Assembly (NCBI GenBank): GCA_028101965.1
Contig: JAOHMI010000010.1
Location: 1 to 56,234, forward strand
Direction of reading: 5' to 3'
Length of the DNA stretch: 56,234 nt
Source: Bacteriovoracaceae bacterium
GTDB taxonomy: Bacteria > Bdellovibrionota > Bacteriovoracia > Bacteriovoracales > Bacteriovoracaceae
Part shown: positions 17,700 through 26,803 of the stretch, piece by piece
How positions within the stretch are numbered: the first letter of the stretch is position 1
Layout of the letters: each line of letters starts with the position of its first letter
The notes under the pieces: model-generated
Databases searched by the model: none
Told to the model about the DNA's origin: nothing
Seen by the model: the letters and a program-made list of their open reading frames with translations, nothing else
Translations under genes and position numbers: made by a program

Positions 17700-18641
17700 A
17701 TGCTACAAGATCTCTACCTTATTAACCTAAATAAGCCCTATAGCTTACCCAAATTAGATCCAAAGTCTTACTTTGTTCTCTCAACTTGCCAGCGAAATTT
17801 AGTATTGACCTTAAAAACATCATTTAATAGTAAAAACTCTCCTTTTCCAATTAAAGATTTATTATTTAATGATGAGTTTACTGTGAAAGAAGGTATTCAA
17901 GCCTATCAATATATTCTAGAAGTCATTTGTGGATTAAAGTCGCGGCTTATCGGTGAAAGCGAAGTGATGGGTCAGTTTAGAAAGACTTACTCTGAATTCC
18001 AAGGAATACAGAACCGAGATACAAATTTATTAAGAATACTCGAAAAAGCCATTTTAGACGCCAAGAAAATCAAGTCTACACACCTGGTTGGCTTAGGGCA
18101 AAAAACATATTCCAATATAACCAGAAAACTCTTTCATGCTAAAAAGTGCCAAGAAATATTAATTCTAGGATCAGGTCAGTTGGCTACAGAGTTAATTGGG
18201 CAATTTAGAAAAAATACAAAAATATATCTATGCGCTAGAAATCAAGAAAAGTCCTTTAGACTTAGCAAAGAATTTTCAATCGAAATCGTTCCTTGGAATT
18301 TTTTAGCAGAAAATCACAGCTTTCCTTTCATTGCCAATACTATTGGGACAGAGCAAGTTTTATTAAACCAAAGTTTCTTCGACCAGTGGAAAGAAAGAAA
18401 TTGCCACGCTGATCGATTATTTGTTGATCTTGGCTCACCTTCTATTATCCAAACCAAAATGGATAGGAGTGATCACATTATAAGACTAGAAGATATTTTA
18501 AAGCATTCAGAGCTTCACGATGCGAAGAAAAAAATAAAACTGAAAGATGCACAAGAAGACTTAATAAGAATCGCGCAAATGAGACATTCACACCTCAGTC
18601 AAAGAAAAAGTGCAAAAAAACTCATCTCTCAACCTGTTTAA
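17700..18641 (+). CDS. hemA: Glutamyl-tRNA reductase, short form
   Basis: First enzyme of C5-pathway tetrapyrrole synthesis: reduces glutamyl-tRNA to glutamate-1-semialdehyde with NADPH. Catalytic Cys30 is in LSTCQR (family STCNR) and the glutamyl-binding loop reads GESEVMGQFR (residues 85-92). A Rossmann segment with LILGSGQLATELI supplies the NADPH site. The length (313) is about 100 residues below the usual 410-430: the N-terminus is shortened by about 20, and the C-terminal helical dimerisation domain is missing. The stop overlaps a converging gene by 4 nt. ATG 17700 has only a weak ribosome site (GATGGG). Confidence 0.85.
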   Translation: MLQDLYLINLNKPYSLPKLDPKSYFVLSTCQRNLVLTLKTSFNSKNSPFPIKDLLFNDEFTVKEGIQAYQYILEVICGLKSRLIGESEVMGQFRKTYSEFQGIQNRDTNLLRILEKAILDAKKIKSTHLVGLGQKTYSNITRKLFHAKKCQEILILGSGQLATELIGQFRKNTKIYLCARNQEKSFRLSKEFSIEIVPWNFLAENHSFPFIANTIGTEQVLLNQSFFDQWKERNCHADRLFVDLGSPSIIQTKMDRSDHIIRLEDILKHSELHDAKKKIKLKDAQEDLIRIAQMRHSHLSQRKSAKKLISQPV

Positions 18642-19459
18642 TATCGCTGAAAGTAACACTTATTTTTTTTACCTTTTCGGTTTTCTCGAATATGAACCAG
18701 CACATCTTTATGATATTTTTTGTTTAATAATAACAAATTCCTTAATTCAAAAGAATGCTTTTCCATCAATTGAAGTGTCGTTTTTGACTTTCGTTTTTTA
18801 AACTTTTCCCAGGAAACTTTATTCTTTGATTTACTAAACTTAAAGACTATTCTGCTTCCCTCATCCGAGATTTGATTATTTAAATCCAAAGACAATTCAT
18901 ATTGCTTTTTCTTATGGCTTTTTTGAGCAAAAGAAAAATTGATAGAATTGTTCTGATCAGAACTAGCTTTTAACAAAATACTCGAACAATTTTTAGAAAT
19001 ACGCATTGGTACGTACTCTCCAATAAAATCTAAATAATTTCTTTGTTTATATCCATCAAAAACCGCGTCATGACAGCGAAAATTTAAAAGTAGATTTGAA
19101 TCAGGAATCAATATAACTTTTGAAGACTCGCGAGTTAAACGAAATAAGTTAATATGATAACCTTTTGAATTTATTTTAATATTCCCTTCAAATTCCGTGT
19201 AGGGATGAGCCAACTCTTTCTGCTGATCATGGCCATTTGCCGTAATCTTAAGATCAATTAAAAGTGATCGATTTGAGTAAAATGATTCAAATTCATTATT
19301 GCCTGTTAATAAATCACTATTGTCTGTATAAATTTTTTGAGCATGAAGAAGCGGACTTTCTTGAGTGGGATCTTCCAAAGTAATTAGGCATGTATGTTCG
19401 GCCCTTAATGCTGGATTTAGTATTAAAATTAATAGAAAAAATCCCTTTAGAATATTCAT
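18638..19459 (-). CDS. Hypothetical secreted protein
   Basis: A 273-residue protein with a signal peptide at residues 1-20 (LLILILNPALRAE). The mature chain is beta-rich with a few cysteines (CLITLE, FRCHDA, KNCSSI, NKCYFQ), which could form disulfides, and a Lys-rich C-terminus. I do not recognise the family. It lies between hemA and hemC but on the opposite strand, so it breaks the heme gene order and is not cotranscribed. Confidence 0.65.
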   Translation of the reverse strand: MNILKGFFLLILILNPALRAEHTCLITLEDPTQESPLLHAQKIYTDNSDLLTGNNEFESFYSNRSLLIDLKITANGHDQQKELAHPYTEFEGNIKINSKGYHINLFRLTRESSKVILIPDSNLLLNFRCHDAVFDGYKQRNYLDFIGEYVPMRISKNCSSILLKASSDQNNSINFSFAQKSHKKKQYELSLDLNNQISDEGSRIVFKFSKSKNKVSWEKFKKRKSKTTLQLMEKHSFELRNLLLLNKKYHKDVLVHIRENRKGKKNKCYFQRY

Positions 19460-19517
19460 AAAACCCCCATTCGTTGAGTGACCACATGTCTCATAAAAAA
19501 CTGTCGAAGAACAACCT

Positions 19518-19538
19518 CCTATAGAAATATTTCATAGG
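19518..19538. promoter_or_regulatory. Inverted repeat upstream of hemC
   Basis: CCTAT-a-GAAAT / ATTTC-ATAGG pairs completely apart from one bulged base. It lies about 64 bp upstream of the hemC start in the divergent spacer. It differs in sequence from the palindrome upstream of hemA, so one regulator for both is not indicated. Confidence 0.3.
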
Positions 19539-19601
19539 GAATTCTGACTTTAACTACCTTGATTTATATACATACCATTAATAATTGGTTATAAGCACAG
19601 C

Positions 19602-21197
19602 ATGTTAGATAAAGATAAAAAATCAACCTTCACTCTTGGGACTCGAGGTTCGATGCTCGCTTTGTCCCAAGCTCATGCACTCCTGGCAGAGCTCAAGAGT
19701 CTTGAGCCTAGTTTCAGTTATGATACAAAAATAATAAGTACTCAAGGTGATCAAATTACTGATAAGCCTTTATGGCAACTTGAGGGAAAAGATTTTTTTA
19801 CAAAAGAGTTAGATGAGTCGCTGTTAACGAACAAAGTTGATATGGTTATTCACTCCTTAAAAGATTTATCCAGTACACGCCCTCCAAATATCGACCTCAT
19901 TGCTATTAGTAAAAGAACTTTTCCCAATGATATTCTCTTTATAAAAAATGATGTGGTTGAAAAAATCATCCAAGGAAGTAAAAAGAACCTTGTGGTAGGA
20001 ACCAGCTCACCTAGAAGAGTTTTTCAGATTAATCAACATTTAAATAAATATATTCCTCAGGGAAATAATATCAATATTGAAACAAAAAGCTTGCGCGGTA
20101 ATGTTAATACCAGAATTAATAAATTACTTACAGATCAGTTCGATGCTATCTGTTTAGCTTTTGCCGGTGTAGAAAGGTTAGCTCAAAATTCTGAGCATGA
20201 ATCCATCATTCATCTCCTCCGTGATCATTGCAATTTTATTTTATTACCAATTCATTCTTTTACTCCCAGTCCCGGCCAAGGAGCATTGGCGGTTGAAACA
20301 TGCAAAAATAATCCTCGTTATCAAGAAATTAAAAAGTTGTTTTCTAAAATTAACTCTCCCTCAGATCGAACTGCTACTTTAAAGGAGAAAGAAGTTTTTG
20401 CAAAATTCGGTGGAAATTGTCATTTAGCCCTGGGGGTATTCACTCAATTAACCCCACTCTCAGATCAAAACGTTCGTATTAATGGAATTATCGAAGAAAA
20501 AATTATTGATCAAAAAATTAATTCGAAGATTATACATACAGGTCACCCGCTGACAAATGATAAATCTAAGGTCTTTATCGGCTTACCTCATACTAAGACT
20601 AATGAAGTAACTGAAATTATTTATGATCGCTTAATCACTAAGCAAAGAATTGAAGTACAGTTCGCTAATCTTAAAACTGATATTTTACTTTTCACTTCCC
20701 AGCACACTGTTCCTGACAATCCCTTTGACTCTAATTTTATAAATTTCTCTGCGGGAGAAAAAACCTCCAAACGATTAATAGTTAAAAACATATGGGTTCA
20801 TGGCACTTTAAATGAGATGCCCTATCAAGAGTTTACTAATTTTTGTTCTTCAAGTTTCCTGAAGATATACTTAGGAAAGAAAAAACCTAACTTCAAGATT
20901 CTTAGTCACTCTGAATCAGGTCATTCACCTGATGACTTAATTTCCACTTATCAACATCAAATTAATGAAAAAACTGTCGATGATAATTCTTTTGAAGAGA
21001 GTCTCAAGAAAGTAGAATCCTTTTATTGGACATCCTTCTCTCAGTTTTTAAAATATAAAAATACATATTCCTTTATAACAGAAAAAAAACATTTCTGCGG
21101 AATTGGAAGAACGTACCAACGATTTAAAGAACATAATATTTCAAATGTCACCCCAATTTTTGGTGTGAGCCACTTTAAACAACTTAATAATCTCTAA
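19602..21197 (+). CDS. hemC: Hydroxymethylbilane synthase fused to a uroporphyrinogen-III synthase-like domain
   Basis: The HemC part (residues 1 to about 340) joins four porphobilinogen units into hydroxymethylbilane. Signatures: LGTRGSMLALSQA, VIHSLKDL, VGTSSPRR, SLRGNVNTRI, PGQGALAVE, and GGNCHLALG with Cys273 holding the dipyrromethane cofactor. The tail (about 350-531) has HemD-like features: a strand-Ser pair (FYWTSFSQFLKY) and, near the end, CGIGRTYQRFKEHNI with a Pro/Ser loop. Such a tail would cyclise the bilane to uroporphyrinogen III. Usual HemC is about 310 residues, so 531 is a fusion. The first half of the HemD-like part is poorly conserved. hemL follows 14 nt later. Confidence 0.85.
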   Translation: MLDKDKKSTFTLGTRGSMLALSQAHALLAELKSLEPSFSYDTKIISTQGDQITDKPLWQLEGKDFFTKELDESLLTNKVDMVIHSLKDLSSTRPPNIDLIAISKRTFPNDILFIKNDVVEKIIQGSKKNLVVGTSSPRRVFQINQHLNKYIPQGNNINIETKSLRGNVNTRINKLLTDQFDAICLAFAGVERLAQNSEHESIIHLLRDHCNFILLPIHSFTPSPGQGALAVETCKNNPRYQEIKKLFSKINSPSDRTATLKEKEVFAKFGGNCHLALGVFTQLTPLSDQNVRINGIIEEKIIDQKINSKIIHTGHPLTNDKSKVFIGLPHTKTNEVTEIIYDRLITKQRIEVQFANLKTDILLFTSQHTVPDNPFDSNFINFSAGEKTSKRLIVKNIWVHGTLNEMPYQEFTNFCSSSFLKIYLGKKKPNFKILSHSESGHSPDDLISTYQHQINEKTVDDNSFEESLKKVESFYWTSFSQFLKYKNTYSFITEKKHFCGIGRTYQRFKEHNISNVTPIFGVSHFKQLNNL

Positions 21198-21211
21198 AAG
21201 AGAGGACAAAA

Positions 21212-22477
21212 ATGGATTCAAAGCAATTATTTGACCAAGCAAAGAAATATATTCCAGGAGGAGTTCACTCTCCAGTGCGAAGTTTTAAGAATCTAAAGCA
21301 AACTCCCCTCTTTATAAAATCTGCCAAAGGACCTTATCTCTATACTGAAGAAGGAAAAGAGTATATTGATTTCTGCCAATCTTTTGGCCCATTAATTCTT
21401 GGACATCAAGATGAATTGGTCTTTGATAAAATTAAACAAGCCTTAAGCCGAGGTTGGAGTTATGGCGCTTGCGAAAAATACTCTCTCGATTTGGCTGAAT
21501 TTATCATAAACAAAATACCATTTATAGATAAAATACGCTTTGTCAGCTCAGGAACTGAAGCAGTGATGACCGCCTTGAGATTGGCCAGAGGCTTCACCAA
21601 AAAAGATAAAGTTTTAAAATTTATTGGATGCTATCACGGCCATGTTGATTCAATGCTAATTCAAAGTGGAAGCGGACTAGCAGGTGAAGGAGAATCATCT
21701 TCAGCAGGTGTCCCTGCTAACGTCATTAAAGATACATTATTGTGCCCATTAGATAATATCGAGAAATTTAAAGAAATAATACACACTCATAAAGATGAAA
21801 TAGCTGCAGTCATAATGGAACCTCTACCAGCAAACTATGGACTGCTATTGCAAAATGAAAATTATTTAAAAGAAATTCGAAAAATTACAAAAGAACAGGG
21901 AATTCTTCTCATCTTTGATGAAGTTATCTCTGGTTTTCGGATTACTTTTGGGGGAATGGCTGAATACACGGGAATCACTCCAGATATTGTCACTTATGGT
22001 AAAGTTATTGGTGGAGGAATGCCTGTGGGGGCCATCGCGGCGAAATCAGAAATTATGGACCATCTCGCACCTACTGGACAAGTTTATCAAGCGGGAACGC
22101 TTAGTGCTAATCCCATTGCCATGGTTGCTGGAATAGAAACTCTCAAGCAGCTGACTTCAGATTTTTATGCAAACTTAAATAGAAATACTAAAGACATTAC
22201 CAATGAGTTCAGTAAATTCTTCTCACAGCATGATAAGTTAAATGCTTACCAAGTTATACAAGTAGAGTCACTATTTTGGATCACACCAGAATCAGAGAAA
22301 CCCCTGACCAATATTGAGGACATCCCATCCAATATTAATGAACTATTTGATATACTTTTTGAAGAGTTTCTCAATAGAGGAATTTATTTGTCTCCTAATG
22401 CATATGAAATCTCCTTTAATTCTAAAGCTCATGGAATAGATGTTATTCAACAGATAAAAGATAAATTATGCAAATAA
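21212..22477 (+). CDS. hemL: Glutamate-1-semialdehyde 2,1-aminomutase
   Basis: PLP enzyme that converts glutamate-1-semialdehyde to 5-aminolevulinate. The PLP lysine lies near residue 265 in VTYGKVIGGGMPVGA, after LLIFDEVISGFR; the gating loop GEGESSSAGVP and the start YIPGGVHSPVRSFK are also clear. The length of 421 fits the family. GAGAGGAC gives a good ribosome site. Its last 10 nt overlap the histidine kinase gene, indicating cotranscription with the two-component genes. Confidence 0.95.
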   Translation: MDSKQLFDQAKKYIPGGVHSPVRSFKNLKQTPLFIKSAKGPYLYTEEGKEYIDFCQSFGPLILGHQDELVFDKIKQALSRGWSYGACEKYSLDLAEFIINKIPFIDKIRFVSSGTEAVMTALRLARGFTKKDKVLKFIGCYHGHVDSMLIQSGSGLAGEGESSSAGVPANVIKDTLLCPLDNIEKFKEIIHTHKDEIAAVIMEPLPANYGLLLQNENYLKEIRKITKEQGILLIFDEVISGFRITFGGMAEYTGITPDIVTYGKVIGGGMPVGAIAAKSEIMDHLAPTGQVYQAGTLSANPIAMVAGIETLKQLTSDFYANLNRNTKDITNEFSKFFSQHDKLNAYQVIQVESLFWITPESEKPLTNIEDIPSNINELFDILFEEFLNRGIYLSPNAYEISFNSKAHGIDVIQQIKDKLCK

Positions 22478-23373
22478 AGGTTTCTCCTTTTTATTTCATA
22501 CTTCTTTTAACCACTACCATTGTCTTACTCATTGGAGGATGGTGGATTTTCTTGTTAAACAAATTAGTTAACAATCCAATGAACGAAGCAAATAGAGTAA
22601 AGTTTATTTATATGATGAGATGGGAAGGCACTAGTTTTTTTATCTTATGTGGGATTTTATTTGGTCTACTGATCTTTCTCTATAGAAAGAATGAAAAGAT
22701 TTCTAACTCATTGAAAACTTATTTTGCCGCCATCAATCATGAATTAAAAACTCCTTTGGCATCAATAAAAATACAAACAAATATGCTTGAAGAGAATATT
22801 AAAAATGATGAGGAGATGAGTAAAAAAAATCAAAAATACATCTTCCGAATTTATGATGAAATTAACGATTTAGAAGCAGAGATTAATAATAGTTTAATAT
22901 TGGCAAATTTAAAAAAAACAAATCGATCACAAAGCAAAATCGATTTAGTGAGTACTCTAAACGAATTTGAAAGTAAGTTTAGAGAAAAGATTAACTTTAA
23001 TATCTCCAAGTCTAGCTTAGGAGCAGAAGTTAATATTAATTTTAATGAACATTTCCTTAATGTAATACTAAGAAATCTTATCACAAATAGCATTAGACAC
23101 TCTAAAAATAGTTCATCTCAAAAATTGATACTTATTGATATTGTGCTAAAAGAAAGCAAAGACTTTGTTGTACTTGAATATAATGATCACGGGGCTCCAT
23201 TCACCGGAAATATTAATAAGCTCGGGGATTTTTTATACTTGCACAACTCAGTTCAAGGAAAAGGGATTGGACTGTTTCTGGTTAAAGAGTTAATGCAAAA
23301 AGAAAAAGGTATATTTAACGTAAGAAACGATAAAAACCTAATTTTTACTTTAACCTTTAAGAAGAAGGCTTAA
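22468..23373 (+). CDS. Sensor histidine kinase
   Basis: A 301-residue kinase with two membrane spans (about residues 8-31 and 54-72) and only about 22 residues between them, too short for a periplasmic sensor domain; sensing may be in the membrane or via a partner. The H box is INHELKTPLAS with phosphorylated His91. The N box (NVILRNLITNSIRHS) and a GKGIGLFLV G box form the ATP site. It phosphorylates the regulator encoded one base downstream. Its start lies inside hemL, between heme genes. Confidence 0.9.
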   Translation: MQIKVSPFYFILLLTTTIVLLIGGWWIFLLNKLVNNPMNEANRVKFIYMMRWEGTSFFILCGILFGLLIFLYRKNEKISNSLKTYFAAINHELKTPLASIKIQTNMLEENIKNDEEMSKKNQKYIFRIYDEINDLEAEINNSLILANLKKTNRSQSKIDLVSTLNEFESKFREKINFNISKSSLGAEVNINFNEHFLNVILRNLITNSIRHSKNSSSQKLILIDIVLKESKDFVVLEYNDHGAPFTGNINKLGDFLYLHNSVQGKGIGLFLVKELMQKEKGIFNVRNDKNLIFTLTFKKKA

Positions 23374-23374
23374 A

Positions 23375-24073
23375 ATGAAAGTTTTTATCGTAGAGGACAA
23401 TAAAAATTTAGGATCCACTCTATGTGAATATTTAGAATCTCAAGGATTTGAAATTTCCTACTACGACAATTTTTCCCAAGCTCTCTTATCAATTCAAAGT
23501 TTACAGACCCGTTCAGAGGTACTGTTTCTTCTAGATATTAATTTACCAGACGGAAGTGGATTAGATTTAGTCCCTATTATTAAGAAAAACTTAAATGATT
23601 TAGCAAGAATAATCATTTTTTCGGCTATTCACGACCCTAAGGTTAAAATTGACTCCATAAATATGGGCATTGATGATTACATGACTAAGCCTTTTGATCT
23701 TCGCGAACTTTTGTTTCGAATTAACAAAATTTCTCCCAGAGGCAAAACAGCATCTTTTGAGAAAAAAGTTTTAAATTTCGGAAAACTTTCAATAAGTCTG
23801 GATTCAAACATATTAATTGACGCGAGCCAAAAAAAGATCCATCTTAGTGAAAAAGAGGGTAATTTGTTTCAGCTCTTTTTAGATCATCAACAAAAATACA
23901 TATCGCGAGATGAAATTATCGACAAAATCTATCATAATAAAGAAAACTTTAATTATCGCACTATTGATAATATTTTAGTTAAGTTTAGAAAGTGGTGCAG
24001 TACAGATCCTGAAAGTCCTCTTTCCTTCCAGTCATTGCGGGGAAAGGGATACGGTTTGTTTATCAAGGAGTAG
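23375..24073 (+). CDS. OmpR-family response regulator
   Basis: Residues 1-120 form a receiver domain with acidic pair Glu7/Asp8 and phosphoacceptor Asp54 (FLLDINLPDGSG); the conserved Lys lies in TKPFD. Residues about 135-232 form a winged-helix DNA-binding domain (LSEKEGNLFQLFL, then SLRGKGYGL). It starts one base after the histidine kinase and ends 3 nt before hemE. Control of heme genes is inferred from position only. Confidence 0.92.
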   Translation: MKVFIVEDNKNLGSTLCEYLESQGFEISYYDNFSQALLSIQSLQTRSEVLFLLDINLPDGSGLDLVPIIKKNLNDLARIIIFSAIHDPKVKIDSINMGIDDYMTKPFDLRELLFRINKISPRGKTASFEKKVLNFGKLSISLDSNILIDASQKKIHLSEKEGNLFQLFLDHQQKYISRDEIIDKIYHNKENFNYRTIDNILVKFRKWCSTDPESPLSFQSLRGKGYGLFIKE

Positions 24074-24076
24074 CAA

Positions 24077-25117
24077 ATGGGTTTATTTAATAATCGAAAC
24101 AAAGTTAACAATCATGAAGCTGTACCTGTTTGGTTTATGAGACAAGCTGGAAGATACCATCAGCATTATCAAAACCTGAAAAAAGATCATACATTTTCAG
24201 AGTTATGCAAAACTCCTAAACTTGCTTGCGAAGTAACAATGGGACCCATAAATGAGTTTGGTTTTGATGCTGCTATATTATTTTCCGATTTATTATTTCC
24301 CTTGGAACAGTTAAACCTTGGTCTTAGTTATGAGACTGGTAGACCTGAAATCGAGTATAAGCTTCAAGATAAGGAAAACTTTGAAAGATTAAAGCAGGTA
24401 ACATCATCAGAACAATTTTATACATTTCAAAAAGAAGCCTGCGAACTTCTCAAAAAAGAATTGCCAGAAAATAAAACATTAATTGGCTTTATTGGTTCAC
24501 CATTTACTCTTTTTACATATGGTATGGAAGGATCACATACCGGACAACTGCGAGAAACCAAAAAGGCTTTATATACAGGCGAGTATCAAAAGTTTTGTGA
24601 CATTCTTCTGCCATGCTTGGTTGACGAGGCCATTATGCAATTAAAAGGTGGAGCTGATACAATTGCGATCTTTGATACAGCGGCCGGTGAATTATGCTTT
24701 AAAGATTTTAAGAAATTTCTCTTACCCTTCTTAAAAACCCTGACGAAAGAAATTAAAGCATTTCAAAATGACTGCAAAATTATCTATTACTCAAAATATA
24801 CTCATCTCTATTATTTAGAGGCCATTGAAGACGATAATATTGATGTCTTAGGAGTAGACTGGAGAAATGATATTGTTAATGTGGTCAAGACCCTGGGAAA
24901 AAATTATTATATTCAAGGAAATATTGATCCCATCTGGTTACATCTTCCCAATGAGATTTTGCTTAAGAATTTAGAAGAATATTTAACTGAACTTAAGCGT
25001 GGAGAAATAGATTTTTCAAAATATATTGCGGGTCTTGGGCATGGAGTGACCATACAAACTCCTGAAAAAAATGTTCATGATACCGTTCACTATATCCAGA
25101 ATAACTTTCTTTACTAA
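24077..25117 (+). CDS. hemE: Uroporphyrinogen decarboxylase
   Basis: Decarboxylates the four acetate side chains of uroporphyrinogen III to give coproporphyrinogen III. The family signature is near the N-terminus (VWFMRQAGRYHQHY, where PxWxMRQAGRY is expected), then ILFSDLLFP with its conserved Asp and FIGSPFTLFTYG. The length of 346 is typical. It starts 3 nt after the response regulator and overlaps the next gene by one base (TAATG), so it is in the same transcript. Confidence 0.96.
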   Translation: MGLFNNRNKVNNHEAVPVWFMRQAGRYHQHYQNLKKDHTFSELCKTPKLACEVTMGPINEFGFDAAILFSDLLFPLEQLNLGLSYETGRPEIEYKLQDKENFERLKQVTSSEQFYTFQKEACELLKKELPENKTLIGFIGSPFTLFTYGMEGSHTGQLRETKKALYTGEYQKFCDILLPCLVDEAIMQLKGGADTIAIFDTAAGELCFKDFKKFLLPFLKTLTKEIKAFQNDCKIIYYSKYTHLYYLEAIEDDNIDVLGVDWRNDIVNVVKTLGKNYYIQGNIDPIWLHLPNEILLKNLEEYLTELKRGEIDFSKYIAGLGHGVTIQTPEKNVHDTVHYIQNNFLY

Positions 25118-25743
25118 TGGAGCAATTACTCGAGCTCATTCAAAACACTCCTCCGGACCAGTTTTATATTGGGCTCTTTGGTTTAATTTATGTAACAGGT
25201 CTAGGGGTATTACCTAACTCCACTGATGTAAATATGCTTATTTTAGGTTCATTTATTGCTGAAGATAAACTCCCTTTTTCTAGAGTTTGGATTATTTGCT
25301 GTACAGCTTTAATTTTAGCGGATCATACCACCTTTATCCTCTCCAAGTGGTTTGGAACAAAAGTTTTAAATTTAAAATGGATTAAGAAAATACTAAAGGC
25401 TGAGATAATCTCTGCCATTCAAGCACTATTTAAAATCTCACCACTGCACCCTATCCTTGCAATAAGACTGGCCCCCACAGGGCGCCCTCCACTTATCGTC
25501 CTACTTTCATCTCTCGGTTATCCTTTAAAACTTTTCTCTCCAATCTATACCCCTTTTGTAATCCTTCATACTTTTGTTGTAATAGGAATAAGTTATCAAT
25601 TAAACTTATATGCAAAGGAATACTTAGGTGATTTTAAATTAGCAGCGGTTGCTCTATTAATTGTTTTATGGATATTGTTAATGAAGAAAATCTCTGTCAA
25701 ACTAAAACAAATTATTAAAGAAAAAACTAATAATCCTATCTGA
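25117..25743 (+). CDS. VTT/DedA-like membrane protein
   Basis: A 208-residue integral membrane protein with about five hydrophobic segments. The features IRLAPTGRPPLIVLLSSLG and the GSFIAEDKLPFSRVW block resemble the VTT (SNARE-associated, DedA) family, whose members move lipids across membranes. The family match is by pattern only. It is the last gene of the heme transcript and abuts the stop of the converging ATPase gene. Confidence 0.6.
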   Translation: MEQLLELIQNTPPDQFYIGLFGLIYVTGLGVLPNSTDVNMLILGSFIAEDKLPFSRVWIICCTALILADHTTFILSKWFGTKVLNLKWIKKILKAEIISAIQALFKISPLHPILAIRLAPTGRPPLIVLLSSLGYPLKLFSPIYTPFVILHTFVVIGISYQLNLYAKEYLGDFKLAAVALLIVLWILLMKKISVKLKQIIKEKTNNPI

Positions 25744-26799
25744 TCACGATTGGCTTTTAAAAAAGTTTGGTGCCAATCCTACTTCAACAAGCCTTTTTAA
25801 ATAATAAGATGAAGACTTACCTGGTACAAGTTTTTCACCATCAAACTTTGCGATTTGATTGATTGAAACATTTCCAGACTCCATTCCGACAAATTCAGAA
25901 ATATCTCTAATATGATTTCTACCATTCATTCCCTTTTGTAATCCAATGACGATATTAATGGCGGAAGATATTTGCCGAGCAACAGTTTCTCCAGGAAAAT
26001 CTATCCCATTGAGCAAAATTAAATTACTAAGCCGATGGATAACATCTTTTGTGGTATTGGCGTGAATCGAAGTCATCGATCCACTGTGTCCGGTATTCAT
26101 GGCCATGATCAAATCAAATGCCTCTGCAGAACGGACTTCTCCTACAATAATTCGATCGGGTCTCATTCTTAATGAATTCTTAACAAGTGGTCTTAGCCCT
26201 GAAAAGAATGAAGGAGCCGTATCTGTAAGGGATTTTAAATAGACAACATTTGGGTTTCGGCATACTAACTCTCTGGTATCTTCAATAACGACAATTCTCT
26301 CAGTAGGATTAATTTCATTAAGTAATAGATTCAAAAAAGTAGTTTTCCCTGCACCAGTTCCACCATAAATAATCAAATTTAACCGCGATTGAATAATTGA
26401 TTTAAAATAATTTAACCATTTTTTATCTAAACAGAATTTTTCATAAGAATTTTCAAGAGAGTCAAATGATTCTAAATATTTTCGAATGGTTAAAACCGGA
26501 TAACGGTCAGTCAGCTCCCCTCCAATAATATTTATTCTGCTACCATCAGGTAAGCTCCCATCTAAAATTGGAACAGATTTAGAGAAATCTTTTTTATTAT
26601 ATTTGGCGATGAGTTTTATGTATTCAAGGTAGCTTTTTTCTGAGACAGCATCATCTAAATAAATAATTCTTCCTTGCTGCTCAATGAAAATATTCTTAGG
26701 ACCATTTAACATCACCTCTGTGATCCCATCCATCTTTTCAATTTTGGAAAGAAGAACTGAAACTTGATTATTCTTTAAATGCTTATTTAATTCATTCAT
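25744..26799 (-). CDS. CpaF/VirB11-type secretion ATPase
   Basis: A 351-residue ATPase of the type II/IV secretion superfamily. Walker A is at about residues 146-152 (YGGTGAGKTT), the Asp box at VIEDTREL, and a Walker B-like segment at MRPDRIIVGEVRSAEAFD, then the His box TSIHANTT. The N-terminal part matches the CpaF pattern (GITEVMLNGPKNIF, LDGSLPDGSRINI). CpaF proteins form hexamers that power Tad/Flp pili or type IV secretion. It follows a 236-residue unknown by 4 nt. No other pilus or secretion gene lies in the window, so its partners must be elsewhere. Confidence 0.88.
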   Translation of the reverse strand: MNELNKHLKNNQVSVLLSKIEKMDGITEVMLNGPKNIFIEQQGRIIYLDDAVSEKSYLEYIKLIAKYNKKDFSKSVPILDGSLPDGSRINIIGGELTDRYPVLTIRKYLESFDSLENSYEKFCLDKKWLNYFKSIIQSRLNLIIYGGTGAGKTTFLNLLLNEINPTERIVVIEDTRELVCRNPNVVYLKSLTDTAPSFFSGLRPLVKNSLRMRPDRIIVGEVRSAEAFDLIMAMNTGHSGSMTSIHANTTKDVIHRLSNLILLNGIDFPGETVARQISSAINIVIGLQKGMNGRNHIRDISEFVGMESGNVSINQIAKFDGEKLVPGKSSSYYLKRLVEVGLAPNFFKSQS

Positions 26800-26803
26800 T
26801 TAA

